Source: Arthrobacter sp. SDTb3-6
Lineage (GTDB): Bacteria > Actinomycetota > Actinomycetes > Actinomycetales > Micrococcaceae
Assembly (NCBI RefSeq): GCF_013376095.1
Contig: NZ_JAAMFN010000021.1
Coordinates: 20,253-84,252, forward strand
Direction of reading: 5' to 3'
DNA: 64,000 nucleotides
In this document: in pieces, positions 1 to 9,065 of the stretch
How the letters are laid out: every line of letters begins with the position of its first letter
Position numbering within the stretch: the first letter of the stretch is position 1
The notes under the pieces: generated by a model
Told to the model about the DNA's origin: nothing
Database searches by the model: none
Seen by the model: only the letters and a program-made list of their open reading frames with translations
Made by a program: the position numbers and the translations under genes

Positions 1-111
1 CCATGCCGAGAAGCCGGCAGCGGTCAGATCCTTGCGCCGGGCGACAGTGCCGTACCCGGAAATGACAGCTTCCAACGTAGGGCCTGTCCGTTTTCTGCTC
101 TGGTCCGCCAT
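1..111 (-). CDS. AbiEi-type antitoxin-domain protein, 5' end only
   Basis: Only the first 37 codons lie in the window; the rest is cut off at the left edge. An ATG at 111-109 opens a frame without stop. Its residues 13-37 (LEAVISGYGTVARRKDLTAA, then GFSAW) resemble the winged-helix start of actinobacterial AbiEi_4/DUF559-type proteins, in which 'GG/YGxVARRxDLxAAG' is characteristic. The family often ends in a Vsr-like nuclease fold, but that part is not visible here. The gene is co-directional with the ABC-F gene and separated from it by tandem hairpins. The call rests on a short stretch. Confidence 0.5.
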   Translation of the reverse strand, partial: MADQSRKRTGPTLEAVISGYGTVARRKDLTAAGFSAW

Positions 112-181
112 TACCCCAGTCTGGCGTGCAGGCAATGTCCTGGCTGGCCCAACTTGTGGAACTGTGGATAAGGCATCGGGC

Positions 182-235
182 CCGGAGGAAAACTCCGGAC
201 GGGTTGTGCCCCCGGTGCACTTGGGGCACAACCCG
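182..235 (-). terminator. Tandem hairpins after the ABC-F gene
   Basis: A perfect 13-bp inverted repeat (CGGGTTGTGCCCC at 200-212 and its complement at 223-235, 10-nt loop) is followed on the minus strand by a second hairpin, CCGGAG/CTCCGG (182-187 and 193-198). They lie 32 nt past the ABC-F stop. There is no U-tract, as is common for actinobacterial terminators. The first palindrome may also belong to the repeat family described under findings. Confidence 0.5.
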
Positions 236-266
236 TCGCAAGTTTTGCCCGGCTCGGCGCGAAGCG

Positions 267-2054
267 CTACTCGAGGACCTCGGAAGCTTCGAGCCACTCG
301 AGTTCCAGGGCTTCCTTCTCCCCTGCCAGCTCGCCCAGCTTCGCGTTCAGTTCGCCGAGGGCCTCGTAGTCGCCCACCTTGTCGGCCATCTGCGCGTGCA
401 CCTTGGCCTCCGCCGCGGCGATCTTGGACAGCTGGCGCTCCACGCGGTTCAGGTTCTTGCGGGCCTCGCGCTTTTCCGCCTCGGACGGCCCGGACGGCGC
501 CGCCCCGCCAGCAGCCCCGGAGGCAGCCGGGCGGGACGCTGCGGACAGCGCCTCCTCGCGCAGCTCCAAATACTGGTCCACTCCCCCGGGCAGCCCGCGC
601 AGCTTGCCATCGCCCAGCAGCGCCATCTGGTGGTCAGTGACGCGCTCGAGCAGGTACCTGTCGTGCGAGACCACCACCAGCGTCCCCGGCCACCCGTCCA
701 GCACGTCCTCCACAGCCGCCAGCGTGTCGGTGTCCAGGTCGTTCGTGGGCTCGTCAAGCATGAGCACGTTCGGCTCCCCGACCAGCAGCCGCAGCAGCTG
801 CAGACGCCGCCGCTCGCCGCCGGAAAGGTCCCGCACGGGCGTCCACTGCTTGTCCTTCGTGAAGCCAAGCTGCTCCACCAGCTGCCCGGCCGTCATGTCC
901 TTCCCGCCCACCTCAAAGGAGCGTTTCTCCCGCTCAATGACCTCCAGGACGCGCAGGTCCAGGACGTCGTCCAGCTCGCGCACCTCCTGCGTCAGCACGG
1001 CCGTCTGCACCGTCTTGCCGCGCTTGAGCCGCCCGGACGACGGCGGGACCTCGCCGTTGAGCAGGCGCAGCAGGGTGGTCTTGCCCGCACCGTTCACGCC
1101 GACCAGCCCCAGCCGTTCCCCGGGTGCCAGCCGCAGCGTGATGTTCTTGAAGATCTCCTTCTCCCCGTACGTCAGCGAGACGTTTTCCAGGTCCAGCACG
1201 TCCTTGCCCTGCCGGGCCGTGGCCATGCGGGACAGCGCCACGGTGTCGCGCGGCTCCGGGACGTCGGCAATGATCGCGTTGGCGGCCTCGATGCGGAACT
1301 TCGGCTTGGCCGTGCGGGCCGGGGCGCCGCGGCGGAGCCACGCGAGCTCCTTCTTGACCAGCTGCACGCGCTTGTTTTCCATGACGGACGCCATGCGGTC
1401 ACGTTCGGCGCGGGCCAGCACGTACGCCGCGTATCCGCCGTCGAACGGGTCAATCATGGCGTCGTGCACTTCCCACGTGCGGTTGCAGACCTCGTCGAGG
1501 AACCAGCGGTCGTGGGTGACCACCACGAAGGCGCCCTCGTTGGCCCGCCAGCGCCCCTGGAGGTGCTTGGCCAGCCAGGCGACGCCCTCCACGTCGAGGT
1601 GGTTGGTGGGCTCGTCGAGCATGATGACGTCGTCGTTGCTGATGAGCAGCTTGGCCAGGGCCACGCGCCGCTTCTGCCCGCCGGAGAGCGAATGGATGTT
1701 GGCGTGCCAGTCCACCTCGCCCACCAGTGCGCCCATGATTTCGCGGATCTTGGGGTTGGACGCCCACTCGTGGTCCGCGGCCTCGCCCACAATTGCGAAA
1801 CCCACGGTGCTCTCGCCGTCGAGCACGTCCGACTGGTCCAGGTAGCCCACGTGCACGCCACCGCGCACCGTGACCCGGCCGGAATCCGCCGTCTGCCGCC
1901 CGGCCAGCAGGCGCATCAGCGTGGACTTGCCGTCGCCGTTGCGGCCCACAATGCCGATGCGGTCGCCTTCTTCAAGCCCCACCGTGACACCGTCCAGGAC
2001 AGTGCGGGTGGCAAAGGCGATGCTGAGATTTTCCCCGCCAAGGAGATGTGCCAC
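267..2054 (-). CDS. ABC-F family ATPase
   Basis: A soluble protein of 595 aa with two ATP-binding cassettes and no membrane domain, as in ABC-F translation factors that act at the ribosomal E site. Cassette 1 has Walker A GRNGDGKST (about 37-45), signature LSGGQKRR (123-130) and Walker B IMLDEPTNHLD. Cassette 2 has Walker A GVNGAGKTT (about 319-327), LSGGERRR and LMLDEPTNDLD. A charged, coiled-coil-like C-terminal tail spans about 530-595. The start is GTG, 24 nt after ispE, so it is the last gene of the tatD-rpf-rsmA-ispE series. This position after ispE is conserved in Actinobacteria. Which ABC-F subfamily it is (EttA/Uup-like or an antibiotic-resistance type) cannot be told by eye. Confidence 0.93.
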   Translation of the reverse strand: MAHLLGGENLSIAFATRTVLDGVTVGLEEGDRIGIVGRNGDGKSTLMRLLAGRQTADSGRVTVRGGVHVGYLDQSDVLDGESTVGFAIVGEAADHEWASNPKIREIMGALVGEVDWHANIHSLSGGQKRRVALAKLLISNDDVIMLDEPTNHLDVEGVAWLAKHLQGRWRANEGAFVVVTHDRWFLDEVCNRTWEVHDAMIDPFDGGYAAYVLARAERDRMASVMENKRVQLVKKELAWLRRGAPARTAKPKFRIEAANAIIADVPEPRDTVALSRMATARQGKDVLDLENVSLTYGEKEIFKNITLRLAPGERLGLVGVNGAGKTTLLRLLNGEVPPSSGRLKRGKTVQTAVLTQEVRELDDVLDLRVLEVIEREKRSFEVGGKDMTAGQLVEQLGFTKDKQWTPVRDLSGGERRRLQLLRLLVGEPNVLMLDEPTNDLDTDTLAAVEDVLDGWPGTLVVVSHDRYLLERVTDHQMALLGDGKLRGLPGGVDQYLELREEALSAASRPAASGAAGGAAPSGPSEAEKREARKNLNRVERQLSKIAAAEAKVHAQMADKVGDYEALGELNAKLGELAGEKEALELEWLEASEVLE

Positions 2055-2078
2055 GTCAAACCACTTTCATTAAGGAAT

Positions 2079-3098
2079 TCATGCGTCAAATATTCGTTGC
2101 GCACCGTGCACGGGGCCTTCCACGGCCTGCGCGTCCAGCCCGTCGCCGGCCAGCTGCGCCACGAGGTCCTGCGCGTGCGCCTGGTCCCTGGCGAGCATCG
2201 CGACCGTGGGCCCCGACCCCGAGACCAGGGCGGCCAGCGCACCCAGCCGGGTCCCGGCGTCGAGCACGTCCGCCAGGCCGGGGGCCAGGTGCACGGCGGC
2301 GGCCTGCAGGTCGTTGGCCAGGCAGGGCGCCAGCCGCGCCGGGTCCGCCGCGCGCAGGGCCGCGAGAATGGCCGGGTCCACCTGGCCGGGTTCATCCGGG
2401 CCGGCCCCGGCGCGCAGTGTGTCGAGGGTGCCGTAGACCACGGGCGTCGAGAGCCCGAAGTCCGACTGCACCAGGACCCAGTGCAGCGGTTCCGGGGCCA
2501 GGGCGGAGGTGAGCCGGTCCCCCACCCCAAGCCCGACGGCGGCGCCACCGAGGAGTGCGAACGGCACGTCCGCGCCCAGCTCGGCCGCGAGGTGCGCCAG
2601 TTCCTCCCGCGACAGGCCGGTGTGCCAGAGGGCGTCGCACGCCACGAGCGCCGCCGCCGCATCCGCGGATCCGCCGCCCATGCCGCCGGCGATGGGCACG
2701 CGCTTGGTGATTTCCAGGTGCACGCCGGACGCGTTTTCGCTGATGTCCGCCACGAGCAGGGCCGCCCGGACGGCCAGGTTGCTCCCGTTCAGCGGGATGC
2801 CGGCGAGCAGTTCGGGTGCCAGGGTGCTGTTCCGGCTGATGCTCACGGTGACGTCGGTGGGCGGGGTGCCGGGCTTGGCCGTGGCCTGGATTTCCTCGTA
2901 CAGGGACACGGCCAGGTAGGTGCTGGCCACGGAGTGGTAGCCGTCCGGGCGGAGCGGGCCTGCGCGGAACGAGGCGTTGATCTTGCCGGGCGCCTTGACG
3001 CGGACGTGCCGGGGCTGGCCCGTCCAGTCGTAGTCGGCGCCCAGGGCGTCGGTGAGAAAGTCCGCGGGCGTGTTTTCGCCGGGGTTCATGGACTCCAT
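2079..3098 (-). CDS. ispE: 4-diphosphocytidyl-2-C-methyl-D-erythritol kinase
   Basis: GHMP kinase of the non-mevalonate (MEP) isoprenoid pathway. It phosphorylates the 2-hydroxyl of CDP-methylerythritol with ATP in the cytoplasm. The N-terminal substrate motif APGKINASF lies near residue 36 and the glycine-rich ATP loop PIAGGMGGGSADAAA at about 135-149. Length 339 aa, slightly above the usual 290-320. The ATG directly abuts the rsmA stop (TAA then ATG, no gap), implying translational coupling. The rsmA-ispE pair is standard in Actinobacteria. Confidence 0.95.
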   Translation of the reverse strand: MESMNPGENTPADFLTDALGADYDWTGQPRHVRVKAPGKINASFRAGPLRPDGYHSVASTYLAVSLYEEIQATAKPGTPPTDVTVSISRNSTLAPELLAGIPLNGSNLAVRAALLVADISENASGVHLEITKRVPIAGGMGGGSADAAAALVACDALWHTGLSREELAHLAAELGADVPFALLGGAAVGLGVGDRLTSALAPEPLHWVLVQSDFGLSTPVVYGTLDTLRAGAGPDEPGQVDPAILAALRAADPARLAPCLANDLQAAAVHLAPGLADVLDAGTRLGALAALVSGSGPTVAMLARDQAHAQDLVAQLAGDGLDAQAVEGPVHGAQRIFDA

Positions 3099-3977
3099 TT
3101 ACGCCGTCATCGGGATCTTGGCCTCGGCGATGCGGGCGAAGGCTGCCACGTCAATCACTTCGCCGCGGGCCGTGGGATCCACGCCGGCCTCGCGCAGGCA
3201 GCGTTCGGCCTCGGCCGCGCCGCCGGCCCAGCCTGCCAGGGCGGCCCGCAGGGTCTTGCGGCGCTGGGCAAAGGCGGCGTCGATCACGGCAAACACCTGC
3301 TGGCGGCTGGCCCGTGTCACGGGAGGCTCGCGGCGGGTGAACTCCACGAGCCCGGAGGAAATCTTCGGCGCCGGCCAAAACACGTTCATGCCGATCACGC
3401 CGGCCTTGCGCATGTGCGAATACCAGGCGCCCTTGACCGAGGGGACCCCGTACGTCTTGGAGCCGGGGCCTGCCACCATCCTGTCCGCCACCTCGTCCTG
3501 GACCATGACCAGCCCGTGCTGCAGCGACGGGAAGTGTTCCAGCAGGTGCAGCACCACGGGCACGGCCACGTTGTACGGCAGGTTTGCCACCAGGGCAGTG
3601 GGTTGCGCCGGAAGTTCGGTCACGCGCATGGCGTCTGAGAGCACGACGTCGAGATTGCCCGCCTTCTCCGGGCGGAACGCAGCGACGGTTGAGGGCAGCT
3701 TTGCGGCCAGGACGTGGTCGATCTCCACGGCCACCACGCGGGCGGCGGCGTCCAGCAGGCCCAGCGTCAGGGAGCCCAGCCCGGGGCCCACCTCCAGCAC
3801 GGTCTCCTCCGGGTCGACCTTCGCTGCAGCCACAATCCGGCGGATGGTGTTGCCGTCGATGACGAAGTTCTGGCCCAGCGTCTTGGTGGGGCGGACGCCG
3901 ATCTCCTCCGCGAGGCGGCGGATCTCAGTGGCGCCGAGGAGCGGCTGGGTCGCGGGGCTGGGCTGGGTCGAGGTCAC
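3099..3977 (-). CDS. rsmA: 16S rRNA dimethyladenosine transferase
   Basis: RsmA/KsgA dimethylates the two adjacent adenosines in helix 45 of 16S rRNA using SAM, a late 30S maturation step. Residues 33-41 (TLGQNFVID) are the family N-terminal signature, [10 protein letters not shown] (61-70) is the SAM loop, and NLPYN (132-136) is the catalytic N-x-P-Y motif. The frame runs open back to 4073, but homology begins at VTSTQPS. GTG at 3977 is therefore chosen, giving 292 aa. A TACGAT hexamer exactly 6 nt upstream supports this start as a leaderless transcript. Confidence 0.95.
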   Translation of the reverse strand: MTSTQPSPATQPLLGATEIRRLAEEIGVRPTKTLGQNFVIDGNTIRRIVAAAKVDPEETVLEVGPGLGSLTLGLLDAAARVVAVEIDHVLAAKLPSTVAAFRPEKAGNLDVVLSDAMRVTELPAQPTALVANLPYNVAVPVVLHLLEHFPSLQHGLVMVQDEVADRMVAGPGSKTYGVPSVKGAWYSHMRKAGVIGMNVFWPAPKISSGLVEFTRREPPVTRASRQQVFAVIDAAFAQRRKTLRAALAGWAGGAAEAERCLREAGVDPTARGEVIDVAAFARIAEAKIPMTA

Positions 3978-3989
3978 TGGACAATCGTA
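3978..3989 (-). promoter_or_regulatory. Candidate leaderless promoter of rsmA
   Basis: TACGAT (3989-3984) sits 6 nt before the GTG start. That places a probable transcription start at or next to the first base of the start codon. No convincing -35 box or Shine-Dalgarno is visible. Confidence 0.5.
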
Positions 3990-4175
3990 TCTGCTCCGGG
4001 CTGCCGACCCTGCGGGAGCGCCCTTCGGTCCCCCGCTGTTCCCGCCGAGTGTACAGATACGGCCGGTCCGCACGCCGCGAACCCGCCACAGGTGTGCACT
4101 CGACCCAAAGGCTGCGCTAAACGCAGAGGCTCCCCGCAGCTTCGACAGCTGCGGGGAGCGGGGGTTTCGACACGC

Positions 4176-5572
<1,397 letters not shown>

Positions 5573-6481
5573 TCAGGCGTCCCAGGAACCGTAAACCGAC
5601 TCCGTATTTGCCCGTAAAAGCTCTCCCAGCCCGTCCAGCGGACGGCCCGTCAACTGTGCCATGCTTTGCACCGTATACGGCAGCATATAACTGGCATTCG
5701 GCCGTCCCCGGTGCGGATGCGGAGTCAAAAACGGGGCGTCCGTTTCCACCATGACCAGGGCCGGATCGGCGACGGCGAGCGCCTCCCGCAAATTTCCCGC
5801 ATTTTTAAAAGTGAGGGTGCCCGAAAATGACATGTACCAGCCGTTGTCGTTACATATCCTGGCCAGTTCGGCGTCCCCGGAAAAGCAGTGGAAAACCACG
5901 CACGACGGCGCCCCCTCCTCCCGCAGGACATCCACCACGTCGCTGTGCGCGTCACGGTCGTGGATCTGCAGCGCGAGCCCCTGCCGTTTGGCTATGTCAA
6001 TGTGCCGGCGGAAGGAGTATTTCTGGGACGCAACGCCATCCGGGCCGGTGCGGAAATAGTCCAGGCCGGTCTCGCCGATGGCACGGATGCGCGGGTGCGC
6101 GGCCAGCGCCTCAATTTCAGCCAGCGCGGCCTCCAGGGCCCCCTCCCCCGCCAGTTCGGGCGCGTCGTTGGGGTGGATGGCCACGGCGCCCAGGACGCGC
6201 GGGTCCAGGTCCACTGCCTGCACCGTGAAGCGGGAGGATTCCAGATCGCACCCCACCTGCACGGCGCCGGCAATGCCCACGGCCCCGGCGGAATCGAGCG
6301 CGTCCTTCAAGGTGACGGGAGAGTCGCCAAAGTCAAAGTGTGTGTGGTTGTCGTACACCGGCACGGGCAGCGGCGCGGGGGCGGGCCCAAAGCCCGGGCG
6401 GCGCTTCCCGCCGCCGGACGTGGGGCCGGCCTCCGGGGATTCATCACGGCGGTAGGGGCGGGGTACGTCGGGGGAGCACAT
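5573..6481 (-). CDS. tatD: TatD family metal-dependent deoxyribonuclease
   Basis: TIM-barrel hydrolase with a two-metal site, 302 aa from the ATG at 6481. A TTG three codons upstream is possible but poorer. The metal motif DNHTHFD (about 44-50) opens the domain. A family Glu lies in IGETGLDYF, later ligands in ALQIHDRDAH and VVFHCFSG, and an Asp in VETDAPFLTPHPHRG. The first 40 residues are P/G-rich and probably disordered. TatD enzymes are 3'-5' DNases acting in DNA repair. TAAAAT on the minus strand 8 nt before the ATG is a possible -10 element. In many actinobacteria metG precedes tatD; it does not do so here. Confidence 0.92.
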   Translation of the reverse strand: MCSPDVPRPYRRDESPEAGPTSGGGKRRPGFGPAPAPLPVPVYDNHTHFDFGDSPVTLKDALDSAGAVGIAGAVQVGCDLESSRFTVQAVDLDPRVLGAVAIHPNDAPELAGEGALEAALAEIEALAAHPRIRAIGETGLDYFRTGPDGVASQKYSFRRHIDIAKRQGLALQIHDRDAHSDVVDVLREEGAPSCVVFHCFSGDAELARICNDNGWYMSFSGTLTFKNAGNLREALAVADPALVMVETDAPFLTPHPHRGRPNASYMLPYTVQSMAQLTGRPLDGLGELLRANTESVYGSWDA

Positions 6482-6583
6482 GTTTGCCAATTTTAGCCGG
6501 GATTATCCACCGCTTCCCAGCCACTTTCGACGCAAACCGGAGATACTAGTAGCGTAGGTCACAAACGGACCGAAAGGTTGGGC

Positions 6584-7654
6584 ATGCATCCGCGCGAGAC
6601 ATTGACGGCGGCACAAGGTCCGGGCACGGAACCGGACGGCTTGGAGCCCAACGGCCGGCGGCCCGCGCAGCCCGCCACGCGCCCGCGGCAGCAGCCCATG
6701 GACGCCGAACGGTTCGCCGGGCTCAGCCGGGACATCATGGCCGCCATGAACACGGTGATCGACGGCAAGGAAGAGGCCGTGGACCTGGCCCTGACCGTGC
6801 TGCTGGCGCGTGGCCACCTGCTGCTGGAGGACGTGCCCGGGGTCGGCAAGACACTGCTGGCCAAGACGCTGGCGCGGGCGCTGGACTGTTCGGTCAGCCG
6901 CATCCAGTTCACCCCCGACCTGCTGCCCAGCGACATCACCGGTGTCTCCATCTACAACCAGTCGGCGCAGACCTTCGAGTTCCGCCCCGGCGCCATTTTC
7001 GCCAACCTGGTCATCGGCGACGAGATCAACCGTGCCTCCGCCAAGACCCAGTCCGCGCTGCTGGAATCCATGGAGGAGCACCAGGTCACGGTGGACGGGA
7101 CGTCGTACCGGCTGCAGGAACCGTTCATGGTGGTCGCCACGCAAAACCCGATCGAGATGGAGGGCACCTATCCCCTGCCCGAGGCCCAGCGCGACCGCTT
7201 CATGGCCCGGATTTCCATGGGCTATCCGGACACGTCGGCGGAGCTGGCCATGCTGGAGACCCACCAGTCCGTGAACCCCCTCGATGCCGTGCAGCCCGTG
7301 GCGACGACGGCGGACGTTGCGGCCATGCTCGACGTCGTGGCGGGCACGCACGTTTCCGCCGCCGTCAAGGAATATACGGTGGCGCTGGGCCAGGCCACCC
7401 GCACCAGCGACAAGCTCCGCCTCGGTGCCAGCCCGCGCGCGCTGCTGCAGCTGCTGCGCGCCTCCAAGGCGTCGGCGGCGCTGGCCGGGCGGCGCTTTGT
7501 GCTCCCGGACGACATCCGCAAGCTGGCCGAACCCGTCCTGGCGCACCGGCTGCTGGTGGACCGCCGGGCCGCGAGCCTGGGCACCACGGCGGCGGATGTC
7601 ATCGCCGAGGCACTGGCCCGGCTCCCCGTCCCCGCCCAGCCGGACACGAGGTAG
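6584..7654 (+). CDS. MoxR family AAA+ ATPase
   Basis: AAA+ chaperone-like ATPase of the MoxR group, 356 aa. Walker A is EDVPGVGKTLLAK (about 82-94), Walker B LVIGDEINRAS (about 142-152), and the sensor region MVVATQNPIEMEGTYPLPEAQRDRF is also present. The C-terminal helical lid follows. ATG at 6584 is preferred to a TTG two codons earlier because GAAAGG lies 6 nt upstream. It heads the three-gene moxR-DUF58-transglutaminase operon. Such operons are widespread and are thought to help maturation of a von Willebrand-type or exported partner; here the role is unproven. The first 38 residues are a Pro-rich extension. Confidence 0.92.
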   Translation: MHPRETLTAAQGPGTEPDGLEPNGRRPAQPATRPRQQPMDAERFAGLSRDIMAAMNTVIDGKEEAVDLALTVLLARGHLLLEDVPGVGKTLLAKTLARALDCSVSRIQFTPDLLPSDITGVSIYNQSAQTFEFRPGAIFANLVIGDEINRASAKTQSALLESMEEHQVTVDGTSYRLQEPFMVVATQNPIEMEGTYPLPEAQRDRFMARISMGYPDTSAELAMLETHQSVNPLDAVQPVATTADVAAMLDVVAGTHVSAAVKEYTVALGQATRTSDKLRLGASPRALLQLLRASKASAALAGRRFVLPDDIRKLAEPVLAHRLLVDRRAASLGTTAADVIAEALARLPVPAQPDTR

Positions 7655-7667
7655 GCGCAGTCCCGTG

Positions 7668-9065
7668 ATGAGCTGGATTCCGGACCGCATCTTCCGGCCC
7701 CGAGGCTGGGTCATGATGGCCGCCGGCCTGCTCGCCCTGTTGTTTGCGCAGGTCCTGGGCCGCCGCGACCTGTTGGTGCTGGCCGTGTTCCTGCTCGCGC
7801 TGCCGCCGCTGGCCAGTGCGGGCCTGCGGCTGCTGGCCCCGGGATTCACAGTCAAGCGCCGCTTCTCCCCCGCGTTTGTGGAGGCCGGCACCGCGGCGTC
7901 CGTCACCCTGGAGGTGCACGGCAGCACCCCCGGCGGAGGCAGTGCGCGCCTGACCGAGCTGCTGCCCCCGCACCTGATCGACGTACCCCGCTTTGACTAC
8001 CCCAACCCGGTCACCCCGCGCAGCCTGATCAGCCGGTACAGCTACACCCTGCACCCTTCCCGCCGCGGCGTTTTCACCATCGGCCCGCTGACAGCCAAGT
8101 TCGGCGACCCCTTTGACGTGGCGCTGCTGGCCCGGGACCTGGACGCGGGCGAGCAGCTCACGGTGGCGCCGGCCGCCGTGGTGCTGCCGGAAATTTCGCT
8201 CACGGGCGGGCGCGGGCAGGACGGATCGCGGATGACGCGCCAGCAGGCGAACCCGAGCGACGACGACGTCATGACGCGCGAATACCGGCACGGGGATCCG
8301 CTGCGGCGCGTGCATTGGCCCGCCACTGCGAGGCAGGGCAAACTCATGGTCCGTGCCGAGGAATCCGTGACCACCCCGGAGGCGGCACTGGTGCTGGACC
8401 AGCGGAGGTGGGCGTACGGCGGGGCGGCGAAACCACAACGGCGGCCGGACGCCCTGGCCACGACGCCGGCCTTTGAATGGGCGGTGACCGCCGCTGTGTC
8501 GATTGCCGCGCACCTGCTGGAGCGCTCCTATACGCTGCGCGTGCTGGACGACCAGGGCCGCCCCGGCTTCGCGTCCTCACGCTCCGCCGCCGAGCCGGGC
8601 CGGGAGGATTTTGCCGGCCAGTCCGGCGCCCTGGCCGTGGCGCAGTCGCTCGCGGCGCTGGAACTGGGGTCCCGGGAACTGGGGGCCCGGGAACTGGGGG
8701 CACCCCGCGGCTCCGAGGCGGCGGTCCCGCTGGCGGACGTCCTGGCCGACCGCCTGATCCAGACCCGCCGCCGCGGCCCGGTCATCGCCGTCACCGGGGC
8801 CCTGTCGGAGCCCGACGCCATGATCCTCGCCGCCGCCATTGAGGCCGCCGAGGGCGCCTTCGCCTTCATCGTGTGCCCCGACCCGGCACAGGTGGCCGAA
8901 CCGCTGAACATCCTGCGCCGCGCCGGCTGGCAGGCCCTGGCCGTGGCGCCGCACACCCCGCTGCTGCAGGCCTGGATGGAACTTGACGAGCCCGCCGTCC
9001 TGCCCGCGCCGACCACCGGCAGCCTGCCCCGCGTCCATGCCCCGACCGCGGGAGGCCCGCCGTGA
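7668..9065 (+). CDS. DUF58 domain membrane protein
   Basis: 465 aa. Two adjacent hydrophobic segments lie in residues about 12-52, followed by an extracytoplasmic-type beta region. The DUF58 signature YRHGDPLRRVHWPATARQGK lies at about 205-224, and a vWA-like tail follows. Start ATG at 7668 (GTG just before it is possible), 13 nt after moxR. The stop overlaps the next gene as GTGA. It always travels with moxR and transglutaminase genes. Three in-frame copies of a 15-bp unit (8661-8705) encode ELGSR/ELGAR/ELGAP. Function of the family is unknown. Confidence 0.9.
   Translation: MSWIPDRIFRPRGWVMMAAGLLALLFAQVLGRRDLLVLAVFLLALPPLASAGLRLLAPGFTVKRRFSPAFVEAGTAASVTLEVHGSTPGGGSARLTELLPPHLIDVPRFDYPNPVTPRSLISRYSYTLHPSRRGVFTIGPLTAKFGDPFDVALLARDLDAGEQLTVAPAAVVLPEISLTGGRGQDGSRMTRQQANPSDDDVMTREYRHGDPLRRVHWPATARQGKLMVRAEESVTTPEAALVLDQRRWAYGGAAKPQRRPDALATTPAFEWAVTAAVSIAAHLLERSYTLRVLDDQGRPGFASSRSAAEPGREDFAGQSGALAVAQSLAALELGSRELGARELGAPRGSEAAVPLADVLADRLIQTRRRGPVIAVTGALSEPDAMILAAAIEAAEGAFAFIVCPDPAQVAEPLNILRRAGWQALAVAPHTPLLQAWMELDEPAVLPAPTTGSLPRVHAPTAGGPP
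8661..8705 (+). repeat. 15-bp in-frame tandem repeat inside the DUF58 gene
   Basis: GAACTGGGG recurs at 8661, 8676 and 8691 with a period of 15 bp. The reading frame is kept, so each unit adds five residues (ELGxR). Copy number could vary without breaking the gene. Confidence 0.8.

Noticed and set aside
173..181. Origin of replication (perfect DnaA box TGTGGATAA here, another at 58455-58463)
   Set aside because: Single isolated boxes, no cluster, and no dnaA, dnaN or AT-rich unwinding region nearby.
126..3638. 1170-codon open frame on the plus strand
   Set aside because: It lies opposite ABC-F, ispE and rsmA, whose proteins are well recognised. Its translation is low-complexity (H/Q/R/G/V-rich), typical of antisense frames in high-GC DNA. 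The same applies to 8528-10981, 16123-17925, 38091-39818, 46586-48076 and 53667-55664.
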